64,000 nucleotides of DNA from Candidatus Melainabacteria bacterium (GTDB lineage: Bacteria > Cyanobacteriota > Vampirovibrionia > Obscuribacterales > Obscuribacteraceae): positions 620,001 through 684,000 of the forward strand of contig QKMZ01000005.1 in the NCBI GenBank assembly GCA_003242885.1, in the 5' to 3' direction. Within the stretch, counting starts at the first letter, position 1, and the number at the start of each line of letters is the position of its first letter. The position numbers and the translations under genes were made by a program. The notes beneath the pieces were generated by a model. The model made no database searches, had not been told where the DNA came from, and saw only the letters and a list, made by a program, of their open reading frames with translations. Of this stretch, positions 45,501 to 56,800 are shown piece by piece.

Positions 45501-47795
45501 CACTGCATTGGCGACGCCTGTGCTGAGACGGTAAAAGACAGGCGCTGTCTCCAACACATCGGCAGCACCGTTAATGAGCAGCGCGGCAAATTCGCCGGTG
45601 CTTACACCTACAATTGACGATGGTTCGACACCAAGATTTTTCAACAGTTGGTACATCGACCACTCAGCAAGAAGCACAGTAACAACTGCGCTGTCCATGC
45701 TGGCCAGCAATGCTGCTGTAACCTGCGGACCCGGGCGACCAGGTTTTGGTACTCCGAACAATTTTGTGCTCGGCAATATTGAATGAAGTTCGCTGTATGG
45801 GCGCGTTTGCTTGTCCGGATGAGAATAAGTCAAAGACATCTGGTCGATGTAGTCGAAGGCCATGCGAACATCAGGGAAGTGCAGGCACAAATCTTTCAGC
45901 ATATTGGGATATGCGGCGCCAAGCCCCGGCAGGACATAGGACAACTTGCCCTCGGCGATGCTGCTTTTGCCCGTGAGGTAAATATTGTCAGTGACCTGAC
46001 CGGTCGAATGAGCATGCAAATGATCCATCGCTGTGAGAAGCTCTTCTCTAAGATCGCGTACAGATTTGGCGACAATCGCCAGGCGGCATGTCTTTTTCTC
46101 GGCTCGTTTGCTCAGGCTGTAAGCCAAATCACGCAAGAAGAAAGGCCTTTGCTCATTTGACTGACGGCTGTCGATCAATTTGATTGTGTTTTGCACCTGA
46201 GAAATCAAATCGTCGTTGTTGTTGCCGCTGAAAACAACCAGCTCGGTCTCCCACTCTTTGATCAGTGCAGGGCGTTGGCTTTCGTCTTTGTCTTCGTGTT
46301 CTTCGACGATTACGTGCGCGTTGACCCCGCCAAAACCGAAAGCGCTTACAGCGGCGCGGCGCGGTTCTACGGTAGTTTTTAAATCTGAATCTTCAACGCT
46401 TACGCTAGGATGAACTTTCGGGTGAATCCAGGGGCGTGTCTGAGTGCTGATGTGGCACGGGTGTTTCGTCCAATCGGTTGTTTTACTCTCAGCCATGACA
46501 TTGAGCGTCGGAGGCAAAACGCGGTGATAAAGCGAGAGTGCCGCTTTGATTAAGCCCGCCATGCCACTGGCAGCTTGGGTGTGCCCGATTTGCGATTTGA
46601 CGGAACCTAGGGCGATCCAGCCTGCATCTTTAGCTGCTTCTTTACCGCCTTCGCCAATTCCCAGCTCGCCTGCGGCGCCGTAAGTTTCTCTTATCGCCTG
46701 CAATTCTGCCGAGTCACCCGCCGGGGTGCCTGTGCCGTGGGCTTCGATTAAACCGATTGTTTTGGGCGAGATCTGTGCATCTTCGAATGCACGTCGAATT
46801 GCCAGGCTCTCGCCTTCGTGAGATGGTGCCAGGAGGCTGGTTCCGTGTCCGTCGCTGGATGAGCCGACGCCGCGAATGATCGCGTAAATGCGATCGTTGT
46901 TAGCCAACGCTTCTGAATATCTTTTTAGAACAACGGCGCCGATACCTTCACCGAGTATGGTGCCATCTGCATTTTGGTCGAACGGACGAATTTCTTGACT
47001 GGGCGACAGTGCAGTCAAAGCGCAGAACATCTGATAAAAACATGCGAACGAATTGATGTGAATTCCGCCGGCAAGTGCTACGTCGCAAGCGCCGGTGCGC
47101 AAGTCTCGCACGGCTGTTTCTACTGCAATTAGTGACGAAGCGCAGGCTGCGTCGAGCAGTAAGTTTTTTCCTTTGAAGCCCAGGCGTTGTGCAATTCGTC
47201 CTGCCAGCAAATTTGGCATGACACCAGGTACGGTGTCTGAATTGGTGGGCGGCAGCGAGCCGTGAAGTAATTCGGCAAGGTGGCGAATATCGTCGTGAGA
47301 TATTTCCGGATGCAGTTTTTTGACTAGCGACAACATCTGATCAACAGTCTGACCCTGCTGGATCATTGTCATTGCGCCTTGTCCCGGAGCAGATGTTCTT
47401 CCGAGAATGACCTCGCCCTTTTCTAATGCGGTCGGTAAATTGTCGTAGCCTGCGTCCGCCATCGCTTCGACAGCTACGCGCAAAGCGAGAAACTGATCAG
47501 GGTCGGCGCCGTGGACAGCGCGTGGCATAACGCCGTATTTTAGAGGATCGAAGTCGGCCAGTTCGGTGACGAAACCACCGCGCACGCAATAGATTTTCTT
47601 GAAGTCCGATCCGGAAGGATTTTGATATTTGATCGTCTCCCACTCGTGCTCGTTGGGCTCCCTTAGACAGTCGCGACCGGCAAGAATGTTGCCGAAGAAA
47701 GGAGCCAAACCCGGTGCCATCGGAAACAAGCACGACATGCCGACGATTGCGATAGGTTCCGTCTGCTTATGAGTATCGTTTTTTGTCTCAGGCAT
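42579..47795 (-). CDS. Multidomain PKS/PUFA-synthase-like protein: KS-AT-DH-PPTase
   Basis: This 1738-residue synthase has its ketosynthase at about residues 10-470: DAACASSL (Cys about 217), EAHGTGTPAGD, KSQIGHTQAASG. An acyltransferase-like domain spans about 590-960 and has the atypical nucleophile box GVSTGEF instead of GHSxGE. A helix near 1050 is followed by a hotdog dehydratase (about 1150-1480; HLLPLTVAIEMMCEA). A C-terminal phosphopantetheinyl transferase carries GIGIDYEPY (about 1626) and WAAKEASAKACG (about 1669). No ACP motif is seen. The PPTase could prime the ACP of the upstream synthase. GGAG lies 6 bases before the ATG. Confidence 0.88.
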   Translation of the reverse strand: MPETKNDTHKQTEPIAIVGMSCLFPMAPGLAPFFGNILAGRDCLREPNEHEWETIKYQNPSGSDFKKIYCVRGGFVTELADFDPLKYGVMPRAVHGADPDQFLALRVAVEAMADAGYDNLPTALEKGEVILGRTSAPGQGAMTMIQQGQTVDQMLSLVKKLHPEISHDDIRHLAELLHGSLPPTNSDTVPGVMPNLLAGRIAQRLGFKGKNLLLDAACASSLIAVETAVRDLRTGACDVALAGGIHINSFACFYQMFCALTALSPSQEIRPFDQNADGTILGEGIGAVVLKRYSEALANNDRIYAIIRGVGSSSDGHGTSLLAPSHEGESLAIRRAFEDAQISPKTIGLIEAHGTGTPAGDSAELQAIRETYGAAGELGIGEGGKEAAKDAGWIALGSVKSQIGHTQAASGMAGLIKAALSLYHRVLPPTLNVMAESKTTDWTKHPCHISTQTRPWIHPKVHPSVSVEDSDLKTTVEPRRAAVSAFGFGGVNAHVIVEEHEDKDESQRPALIKEWETELVVFSGNNNDDLISQVQNTIKLIDSRQSNEQRPFFLRDLAYSLSKRAEKKTCRLAIVAKSVRDLREELLTAMDHLHAHSTGQVTDNIYLTGKSSIAEGKLSYVLPGLGAAYPNMLKDLCLHFPDVRMAFDYIDQMSLTYSHPDKQTRPYSELHSILPSTKLFGVPKPGRPGPQVTAALLASMDSAVVTVLLAEWSMYQLLKNLGVEPSSIVGVSTGEFAALLINGAADVLETAPVFYRLSTGVANAVPIAELAKLRSIKVTGDWDKIEPIIKSLPHTVYLGADLSPKQMLLSGTVDAIVAAKKAIQDAGYEVLPLPIAIPYHTPLVEGKVSAGDDAVKAVTVSKPKIPTWACSLIDKYPDDTEAIRKITTELFTHPIHFKKTIRAMHDEGTRIFVEVGPRGGMTPVIDEVLEGREYVAIASNLQNESGITQLNRTLASLYCHAVPLTLDYLFSRRAELIDLNPDSKPAKSTSMHLSLKYPEIELAERPNLPSIQHDTSRANEFFAGSRTEDINTPDLPYPGELPQPDQPAEVQAQPLEEDPFAVIDAVMDNYIKTLESFHTNIMQVQAQIFSQFFTTKEHKDQNLIEYDVHDVTDSNQNPTAPAGFETTPPLMPGSYQLTSHMFSRLPAFMESSYIINCAPDEIEILLPLTLDSHRYLKDHAIGGAVRFGMGPSLNNPQSEDERVHLLPLTVAIEMMCEAASLVSGGQIVTAVENIRAMRRIRVGQEGVWLLVFAKREAKGTTAGLKVVRQDEWLSLAGGGEHYSGQHRLDTADMTAQIVLGRERASGVSKNPAPADGRPPIISEQQLYVEGNMFHGPRMQSVRRIESVGKREITGIVSSRVAEDWFGQTVPYATRMNPPFIADPLLLDNSTQLVLFHLYEHQENCTALLPFHVQSLTLYKPLGEVQGDVRVFAKMRSISDRGTEADVEISTLDGQLIAEFESISSRRIALSQTLKDFVREPGQNLVAATLNPPSLPAQIASEIGVAYIKNGDIPDDETVATWLSDYFLTGVEQQYMGDFITRRERKREWLLGRIAAKDAMRRLYQTAFGASLPPLELNVLPAQNGAPCVQSHYLQMRGISTQVSITHKDGYAIAIARFIKGNASNFGIGIDYEPYSVREEGIERLILNDDERHFISSVTADARNQILTRIWAAKEASAKACGTGIGGNPTKWTVQSMQQNSDGWIASVLSPSKITGQEFQLTVFEKDQFDGVVAVAFLI

Positions 47796-47835
47796 TTTTC
47801 GCTCCAGGTACTACCTGGTACGCAAGCGCGTCAGG

Positions 47836-47880
47836 GCGATGCCGTACATCGCGCTGGCGACGCATAGCGCCGCCCCTACA
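47836..47880 (-). repeat. Degenerate dispersed palindromes between the two synthase genes (copy g)
   Basis: GCGATG-CCGTA-CATCGC (47837-47852) stands next to GGCGACGC-ATA-GCGCCGCC (47856-47874). CCTACA (minus strand TGTAGG) follows, the flank typical of the family. It lies in the 92-base gap between the two synthase genes. Confidence 0.55.
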
Positions 47881-47887
47881 GGTGAAT

Positions 47888-50800
47888 TTACTTGGGAATA
47901 GCTGCACTTGCGGATTGATTGGCAAGGCGATTGAGGGATTTGCTTCCTATGCCGCCCAGTCCTTCGATTACGAAGGCGAGGACACCAGATTTAGTATAGA
48001 CCGCAACGTCGCATGTCAGCTCGCGCGCAGTGGTGCCAGGGGTGATGAACACTCTTGCGAAGTAACTGTCTTGCAGGAGCAGGTCTCGGTCGCCGAGGTG
48101 CAGCTTCTTGAAGCCGGTCGGCAAAACGGTTATATCAAGGAATTGACGTGCCCAGACCCCAGCCAGTTGCATGGCGCTGTCCAAGAGAATCGGGTCGATG
48201 GTCCACTCGTTGCTGCCGGTGCTTCTGCTCAAGCATTCTTGCGGGCGAGATGCTTTCAGTTCGCCGACGATGCCTTCTTCCCCGAGCGCTGTGATGCTCG
48301 TGATGCCCTGGAAGCGCGGACCGTGGAACATAAAGTCCTTATAGACGACCTGGCGCGTCGGCAAAGGCGATATCGACTTGATGTCCTGTCCGATGCCAGC
48401 TAAGGTTGCCGTGCTCGGGACAAATGCTGGAATATTGATCAAACCGCTCAAGCGATGAGCAACACCATTGCCGTTTGCGGGCAGGCTGCTCAATTCAAAA
48501 GACGTTTTGAAATGTTGGCGCTTGTTGCCGGTGATGACGGTAGTTTCGACTGTCGTTGTTTGACCGACGGTTTCAACATTGCGCGCACTTACAGTGAGCG
48601 TTTTGGAGGCGCTGTCGAAAACAATGCCGGCGGGAATTTCCAGGCGGTTGACGCCTGTCATTTTCGCGTCAGGGCATAGTGATTGAGCCGCTTCAGCCAT
48701 CATCTCCAGAGCCATTGCCATAGGCATCACAGGGACGCTGTCGAAAGTGTGGTCCTGAAGATAGAGGTCAACGTCGGGACTGAGAACAGACTCGAATTCA
48801 TAAGACGCATCATCGATTTGTCGAGTGAAAGCGTCGGACAGGCGCACCGTCTTATCGGTGGGGATGCCCTTCGATACCGGCAGTTGCGCGACAATCACCA
48901 ACTCGGCTTCGTCCTTGCGTCCATACAGAAGATCGTCGACAAAGGCTTTACGTCCGGCTGCCGGAGCAATCATCGCCCAGCCGTATTTGGCAAAGAGCGA
49001 TTCTAATTCTGGCTGCGCCATACCTGCGTTCCATGGTCCCCACATAAGCGAGGCGACGCGGGCGCTGGATTTCTTGTTGAGCGAAACAGCAAGTTTGTTA
49101 AGCGTTTCATTCGCGCATACATAATCGCATTGACCAGCATTACCTGTACGTCCGACCACAGAAGAGAACAGGAAGAAGAACTTCAAATCCGGCTGCGCTG
49201 CCAGTTTGCTTAAGGTCTTAGCGCTGTTGATCTTGGTTGTGAAAACGCGTTCGAAAGATGCCTGTTGTTTCTCTTTTACAAATGCATCTTCGATAACACC
49301 CGCACCGTGGATGATGCCATCGATTTTGCCGAACTCTGCATTTATAAGATCGATTGCTTCTTCGAGAGCTGATTCATTGCGGACATCCACAGGTAAATAC
49401 TCAACCTTGGAGCCTGCTGCACGCATAGCTTGCAGGTTGTCCCTGATTTCGCGATCGCGAATCAGCTTTTGGTATTGTTGTTCCACTATCGCAATGCTGA
49501 CTTGCTCGCCTTTGTCTTTCAAGTGACCCATGATGGCGGCCTTGATGTCGCGCATCGAAGTCAAACCAGCTGTATAGTCCGGTTCGGCTTCAGGCTCTTG
49601 CGTGCGACCAAGCAGTACCAGTTGGGGCTGGAATTTTTCCGCGAGGTCCAATGCAATTTCCGCAGTGATACCGCGAGCACCACCGGTGATGACTATAACA
49701 CTAGACGAGTCGATGTTTATTTGTTGTTCGCGCTGCTCTGTGTTTGAGTCGGAATCGATGTTTGTGATTTTGACATCAAGCCCGACACGGGTCGTGCCGT
49801 TGTTGACATAACCGATCTCGACACGCTTGTTGGCGGCAACTGCTGCGTTGGAATCGCCGCCGTCGTTCGCTTCAAATTCTTCTTGCGCGTCCATTTCACG
49901 AATGACGATTGATGCAATTTGCGAGCCGGTCATCGACTCTTCAAAGTCGACAGCTTTGGCACGCACGGTCGGCCATTCCTTGGCCAGGCACTTCATAAAC
50001 CCTGAGATGCCGGCTCCCCAGATGCGGTCTGGTGAGGTGGAAGTCTCGATATTCAGTCCTGCGGAATTCGAGCCAAAGGTTCCACCTAATTTGCTGGCGC
50101 TCGTGATTGTCGCAATGCCCTTGTGAGCGGGATCGTTCAAATCAGCATAAGCAGCCTTTGCAAAGTTGAGCAGCGTCATCGTCGCTGCCGGCGGGGTGCT
50201 GCCGGTGATTGCGACATCAGCCTTGTTGAGAGGCTGGAGGTTGATAATCCTGGCAATCTTGCCGTGGCTCTTCCTAATTGATTCGAGCACCGACTTAACG
50301 GCATCAAACGAGGTGGCATCCAGCTCGCATGCGCCGTTGTTGATCTTCAATCCATCTTTAGTGTTGGCGACGTGGCGAATTACTACGCACTTTTCACCGC
50401 GCGCCGTCAGGGACTTTCCCACTTCCTGCCAGGCGTCTCCTTCATCAGCGATGATCAAGTCGATGCTTCCGGCGGGCACCTTTGTTGGTTGCAACACGGC
50501 TGCGGCGAGTTCTGAAACTTCAACGGTAGCGCGCTGAATGTTGTGTCCGCTGGCACTCTCTTTGCGGGCGGAAAATGCTGTTTGCGCTGGTTGAGCAGCG
50601 GCAGCAGCTACCAAAACGGGTGTTTTTTCTACCGCGCCACGTCCGTTGCCATTTCCATTTCCGTGTCCATTGCTGCCGTTGCCAGTTTCTATAATGCCGG
50701 CTGTGGCGTGAATGATGTCGTGGTTGTGACCGGCACCATTGCCGTTTCCATTGGCTCCGTTAGAACCGTTTCCATTTGAGCCGGCAGGATGCGCTCCGTT

Positions 50801-53800
50801 GGAACCATTAGTTCCAGCGACCTCTGCCAACTCTGCCATTATTGCGGCACCATTGACGTTCGAATCGGACTTCGCGGCGGGCGCGGTGGTTTCTGCGCCG
50901 GCATCACTGGTCGATTCTGAATTGATCCAGTCGATAATTCCCTTGAGGGTCTTGGTTCCCGCCAACTGCTCTAGTCCGCCTTCCAGCTCGCGCTGTTTGG
51001 CCTCAGGCAAAATCTTGCGGAAACTGTTGAGGATTTCTACTCTCTTAATTGAATCGATGCCGAGGTCGGCTTCGAGGTCCAACTCAGGGTCGAGCATTTC
51101 AGGCGGGTAGCCTGTGCGCTGACTGACGATTTCGAGCAGCTCTTCTACGAGTTTCTCGTTAGAAATAGTCTCGACTGGCACTACAGCTTCAGCGGCAGGC
51201 GCAGGTGTAGAGGCAGAGCCATTTACTGGCGCTGCCGTCGCAATGACATCAGCGGTGAGCGGCACGACAGGCGATTCTGCATGCGAACCGTTTTGTCCGT
51301 TATAACCGTTTCCGTTGTGTCCATTATTGCCGTTGCCATTACTCTCGATTGTGAGTGGCGCGGTTTCAAGAATTTGCGGTGCTACATATCCATTGCCATG
51401 AGTGTACTCGGGTTGAGCATATTGGGCTTGGACAGCAGGTTGAACGTACTCGGTGTACTGCGGTTGCGTGTATGGTTGCTGAGCAAATTGCTGTTGCGCG
51501 AATTGCGGTTGACCAGATTGCGGCGGCGCAATCGGTTGTCCAAACTGCGGTTGAACAAATTGCGGCGGCGCGTAAGGCTGTTGAAATTGCGGCTGCGCGA
51601 ACTGTTGAGGCGGCACAACGCCTGCTTTTGTCGCCAGGTAAGCGCTCATCACTTGCTGCTGAGTGCGCAGGAAGCTGTTGGTCATCTCCAACATTGTTTG
51701 TTGGAACTGAACCATCACCTGGTCCATATTGCCGTTGGCAGCCGGTCTCGGCATCGCTTGAGGCTGCGGATAACCTTGCGGAGCATTGTAAGCCGCTGGG
51801 GCTTGCGGCGCTCTTGGTGCTTGGTTGGTTGGTGGGATAGGAGGGGTAGATGCAGTCATTCTGGTTGCGGATTCCTTCGCTGCCGGATTTACTGGTTTGG
51901 CGCCACTTCCGTTAAATGGATTAGGTGCCGGGGTCTGATTGAGTTGACCCGGTTGAGAGGTTGTATGAGTTTGTGGTTGAGAAACTGGTGGTTGCGCCGC
52001 AGGACGAGCTTGCGATTGACCGGCCGATTGGGGGTGTGCAGTTTGCGACGGCTTGAGAGCCGGTGCATAACCTGCTTGTGTTGCCGAACTTGTCGAACTT
52101 GTTGAACTTGTCGCAGAAATGGAAGCGGTTTGTGCTGGTGCAGCGCTCGAAGGAGCGAGAGTTGATGGTTTTGGAGCGACTCCATAGCGCGTAATGTTGG
52201 CGCTGTCGATCGAGTAGAGCAGTTTTGGCTTGCCGTTGGCGCCGGTAGTCGATTGCTCTTGCGGTGCTGGAAGTTGCTCGATGCGACCTTCGTAAAGAAC
52301 GCGAGCATCGAAGTCCACGCCGTGAGCCCAGAGTTGAGCCAGCGTATTGAGCAATTGCGTGATGCCGTTCTTGCCTGAGCGGTCGATGGCGACTGCCAGG
52401 TGTGGGCTGTCCTGCAGGATTGAAGATGTAAGGTTGGTCAGCACTGAGCCTGGACCGACTTCGATGAAGTAGTAGGCACCATCGGCGTGCATGCGTTTGA
52501 TTTCCGACACGAAATCCACCGGTCTGACGATGTGCTCAGCCAGGCGATTGACGAATTCTTCCGCTGAGTCCGTATAGATACTGGCGTCGCTGTTTGAATA
52601 GACAGGGATTTTGGGAGCGTTGAATGCAATCTGCTGCAACGCTTCTTTTAACGGCTGCTTCGCGTGTTCCATATATTGAGAGTGGAACGCTTGCGAAACA
52701 GCAATCGTGCGCGCTGCAATCTTTTGGTTTTTAAACTGCGAAACCGCATCGTTGACTGCATCGGTGGCACCAGAGATAACACACTGGTTTGGTGCGTTGA
52801 TATTGGCGAGGGTGATACCACGCATGGTGCCGAGCAGTTTTTCTACTTCCTGACGTTCTGCGGTTACGGCCGCCATCGTGCCATCATTCTCAACCTTAGC
52901 GGTGAGCAAGCGACCGCGCAGCTCTGAAATACGGATCAGATCTTTTAGATTGAGCGCACCAGCCGCATAGAGAGCAACGTACTCTCCGTAGCTGTGTCCG
53001 GCCGCGCAGTCGGCTTTGATTCCGAGTTGGCTTAACAAATTGAATGCGGCGACTCCAGCAGCACCAACGGCAGGTTGGGCAATGCGCGTATCGGTAAGTT
53101 GTTGTTGATACTTCTCTTCTGCCTCTTTCGTAAACGCCGGTGGCGGGAATATATACGAGTTGAGGGGGCGGGGAAGAACACCTTGCAATGCTTCGTTTGC
53201 TTGCTCGAATGTCTTGCGCACGGTCGGAAATGCAACCGAAAGATCGGACAGCATATTGATTTGCTGCGAACCTTGACCCGGGAAAAGGAAGGCAACTTTC
53301 TTTGTGCTTTGGTTCGAGCTTTGTCCGTTTTCGCCTGTCGTCGAATCTTCGGTCTTCTCTTTGAAGAAGATGCCGCGAGGATCTTTGAATTCTGTTTTTT
53401 GCGGGCTGAGCAAGTCGCTTTGAGCACGCTTCAATTTTTCGATCAAATCGTTGAAGCCGTCTGCGACCACAGTGAGGCGGCAAGCATTCGCAGCCGACTT
53501 AGCCGAAGGTTTGACTTGCGATTTGAGGAATTCTTTGTGGGCAAACCTGGTGAAACCACCGGGCGTATTTGATGTCGCATCGGCTTGCGCGCGTTTGACT
53601 TGTTCTAAAAGCTGCTGAACGGACTTGACCATGTCCATTCTTGCTGCTGTGGATAAGGTGAATAGCTCTGATGGCCACTCGGTTTTGCAGGGCTCTTCTT
53701 TGATGGCAACAGCAGGCTCGTACTCTTCCAAAACACAGTGGAAGTTGGTGCCACCAAAACCAAATGCGCTCACGCCGGCGCGGCGCTGATGCTGGTCTGT

Positions 53801-56800
53801 ACCAGGCGCATGCAGCCACGGGCGCACTTCGCTATTAATATAGAACGGGCTGTTTTCGAAGTCGCAACTCGGATTGGGAACAGTGACGCCATTTGTCGGT
53901 GGCAAAACTTTGTGGTGCAAAGCTTTAGCAACCTTGATCATGGAAGCCAAACCGGCGGCCGCTTTTGTGTGACCAATCATAGTCTTCACTGAGCCGACTG
54001 CGCAGTTGCGTTTTTCGGCACCGGAGCGCTCGAATACTTGTTTTAATGCTTCAATCTCGGCCCTGTCTCCGGCTACAGTGCCAGTGCCGTGTGCTTCAAC
54101 CAGTCCGACTGTAGAGGGGTTGACTCCGGCATCTTCATAGGCGCGATTGAGGGCTAGCATTTGACCTTCCGGTCTTGGTGCGGTCAAGCTGAGATCACGG
54201 CCGTCGCTGGAGCCGCCCACGCCTTTGATGAGAGCATAGATTCTGTCTCCATCACGCTCCGCGTCTTCAAGACGTTTTAGCACGAGCATGGCAACGCCTT
54301 CGCTGATGACGATACCATCGGCATTGGCGTCGAAAGTTCTGCATCTGCCTTGTTTGGAGAAGGCATGTGTCTTGCTGAAGCTCAAAAAGTCGCCTGGTTG
54401 ATTGTGTGTATCAACGGCGGTGAGGAAGACCACATCGCTGGTTCCGGCGCGCAATTCTTGCACTGAAGTGTAGAGTGCGGCGAGCGACGAAGCGCAGGCA
54501 GCATCAATAGAGAAGTTGACTCCGCCTAAATCGAAGCGATTTGCAACACGACCGGCGGCTACGTTGCCGAGATAGCCGGCGAACGAATCTTCAGTCCATT
54601 CGGGCAAGATGTCGGCGATTTGATTCTTCGCTTTTTCATCGAGGTGAGCAAGTTTCCAGCCCAACATCGAGCGCAGCGACATCAGTGCTGTAACCGGACC
54701 GTGTCCGGCATTGGCGAGGATTACAGATGTTTTCTTCCTGCCGAATGCGCGGTTTTTGTAACCGGCATCTTCGAGCGCGCGATCTGTGATTTCCAAAAGC
54801 ATAAGTTGCATTGGATCAATCGAATTCAAGCTGCTTGGCGGAATGCCGTATTTCGTAGGATCGAAAGTAATTGGTTGGAGGAAGCCGCCCCATTTCGAGA
54901 CAATTCTGTCGCGAGCAAGCGGATTTTCATCGTAATAGTTGCGCCAATCCCATTGCTCGATGGGCACTTCTTCTATGGCGTCTACTTTGTTGAGTATGTT
55001 GTTCCAGTATTCATTAAGGTCTTTTGCCTTAGGGAACATGCAAGACATGCCGACAATGGCGATATTGTCCCAACCGTCGCGGCGCTGTCTCGGATTTTCT
55101 CCGACTGCCACGTGTACGGATTGTTGTTCTGTAGAACCGGCAACAGTAGAGGAACCTTTAGTTGACTCCAAATTGGCAGTTGCTTGCTTCAAAATTTCCA
55201 GGCCGCCTTTTGAAACAGACTGGTGCAATTCTTCAATCGACAAAACGCGCTCATGCATCGAGGCGACTTGCCCGATCATGTACATGCCGTCTTGCCATTG
55301 CTCGTCTTTGGAAACTTCAACCAATTTTTTGTTGGAGGCAATTTCTTTGTTCTGATCTTCTTCTGATCCGGCAACTTCTTTAGGGCCCGCTTCAGCAGCA
55401 GATTCGTTTTGAATTTCTGTGAGAAGCAACTGGCGAGTTATTGTTTTTTCGCTCGGACGGGTTACGCCTTTGCTTGCGATGCGCAGTCTGCCGAGGTTCA
55501 TCAGCTCTAGTTCTTCGCGGACTTCGTCTTTAGTCTTATTCGCTAAAACCAGCTCAACTCGTTTGTCATCGAAGATACGCTTGTACGGCGAGTTGATGCA
55601 TCTGATCGCGTGTCCGGGACCGGTTTCCAAAAGAACAGTTTCGTTGCAGGCAAGCGCTGCTTCCTGAAATTTTTCGACGATGGCGCCGCTTTCGACTGCT
55701 TCTTTAGTGAAGAGGTACGCAGTGCCGATTAGCACTCCGACTTTCATTCCGCGCTCTGTGAGCGGGGCGGTCATAGCTGCAACCATCGCGGCCGACATAC
55801 CATCGTGAATGCCGCCGGCCATAAGAATATGCAGCTTGGCGATTTCAGCTTTTGGTAGTTGAACGTTGGAGAGAATGTCTACCATCTGTTCCCAAAGTAC
55901 GAAGCTGGAACGCGGGCCGACGTGGCCTCCGCATTCTCTGCCTTCGAAGATGAAGCGGCGAGCGCCCATTTCGATGAATGAGGAGAGCAAAATTGGTGAT
56001 GGAACGTGCAAGTAAGTGGCGATGCCGGTGTCTTCAAGCGACTTCGCTTGATCCGGTCTGCCGCCGGCAATGAGAGCGAATGGCGGTTTGTGCCTGTTGA
56101 TGACGGCAAACTGCTCTTGTCTCAACTCTTGCGGAACGAAGCCCAATACCCCGACACCCCAGGGTTTGTCTCCAAGCAATTCTTTCGTTTTTGCAACAAG
56201 CACTTCTGCTTCATCGCCGCGCATGAGGGCCAGGGCGAGGAAAGGAAGTCCGCCACCCTCTGCGACTTTGAGCGCGAATTCAGCGGTGTCGCTGACGCGG
56301 GTCATGGCACCCTGAACAATCGGGTACTGAGTTTTGTGCGACTCAGCAAGACCGCCGTTCGGCTTGAATGCTTCTTGCTCAGCGGCCAGAGCACTCAATC
56401 TGGCTGCGGATTCTTTGATAGCTTCGATGATACCGGCGGTCGAAACATATTTTTCGGCAAGACCTTTCGCCAGTGTGATGTCCTGACCAACTGCCAGAAT
56501 AATGTCTTCGCGCTTGAGTTCAGCTGCGTTTTCATCACGCTTTTGACCTGGCGCAGGCAAGTATTTGCTCAAATCGCAAAGCGAAGTGAGCGTCGAATGG
56601 TCATCGTTGATTGGGTGACCCTGACGAGCGAAAAACCTGATCTTCTTACCGCCCTCTGCAGGCATGCTGGAGATTTCGGTACCATCCATGGTGGCAATGC
56701 GTTGCTTGGTCTCGGTGGCCAATGCCGACTCGCGTGAGAGCAGCAATTGGGAATCGAGTACTACGCCACTAGCGCCGGCTGCATAGCAAGCAGCTGCCGA

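Noticed and set aside
51281-52105. 274-codon plus-strand ORF opposite the synthase linker
   Set aside because: Arg/Leu-rich reverse reading of the Pro/Gln linker; no start signal and it conflicts with a strongly supported domain protein.
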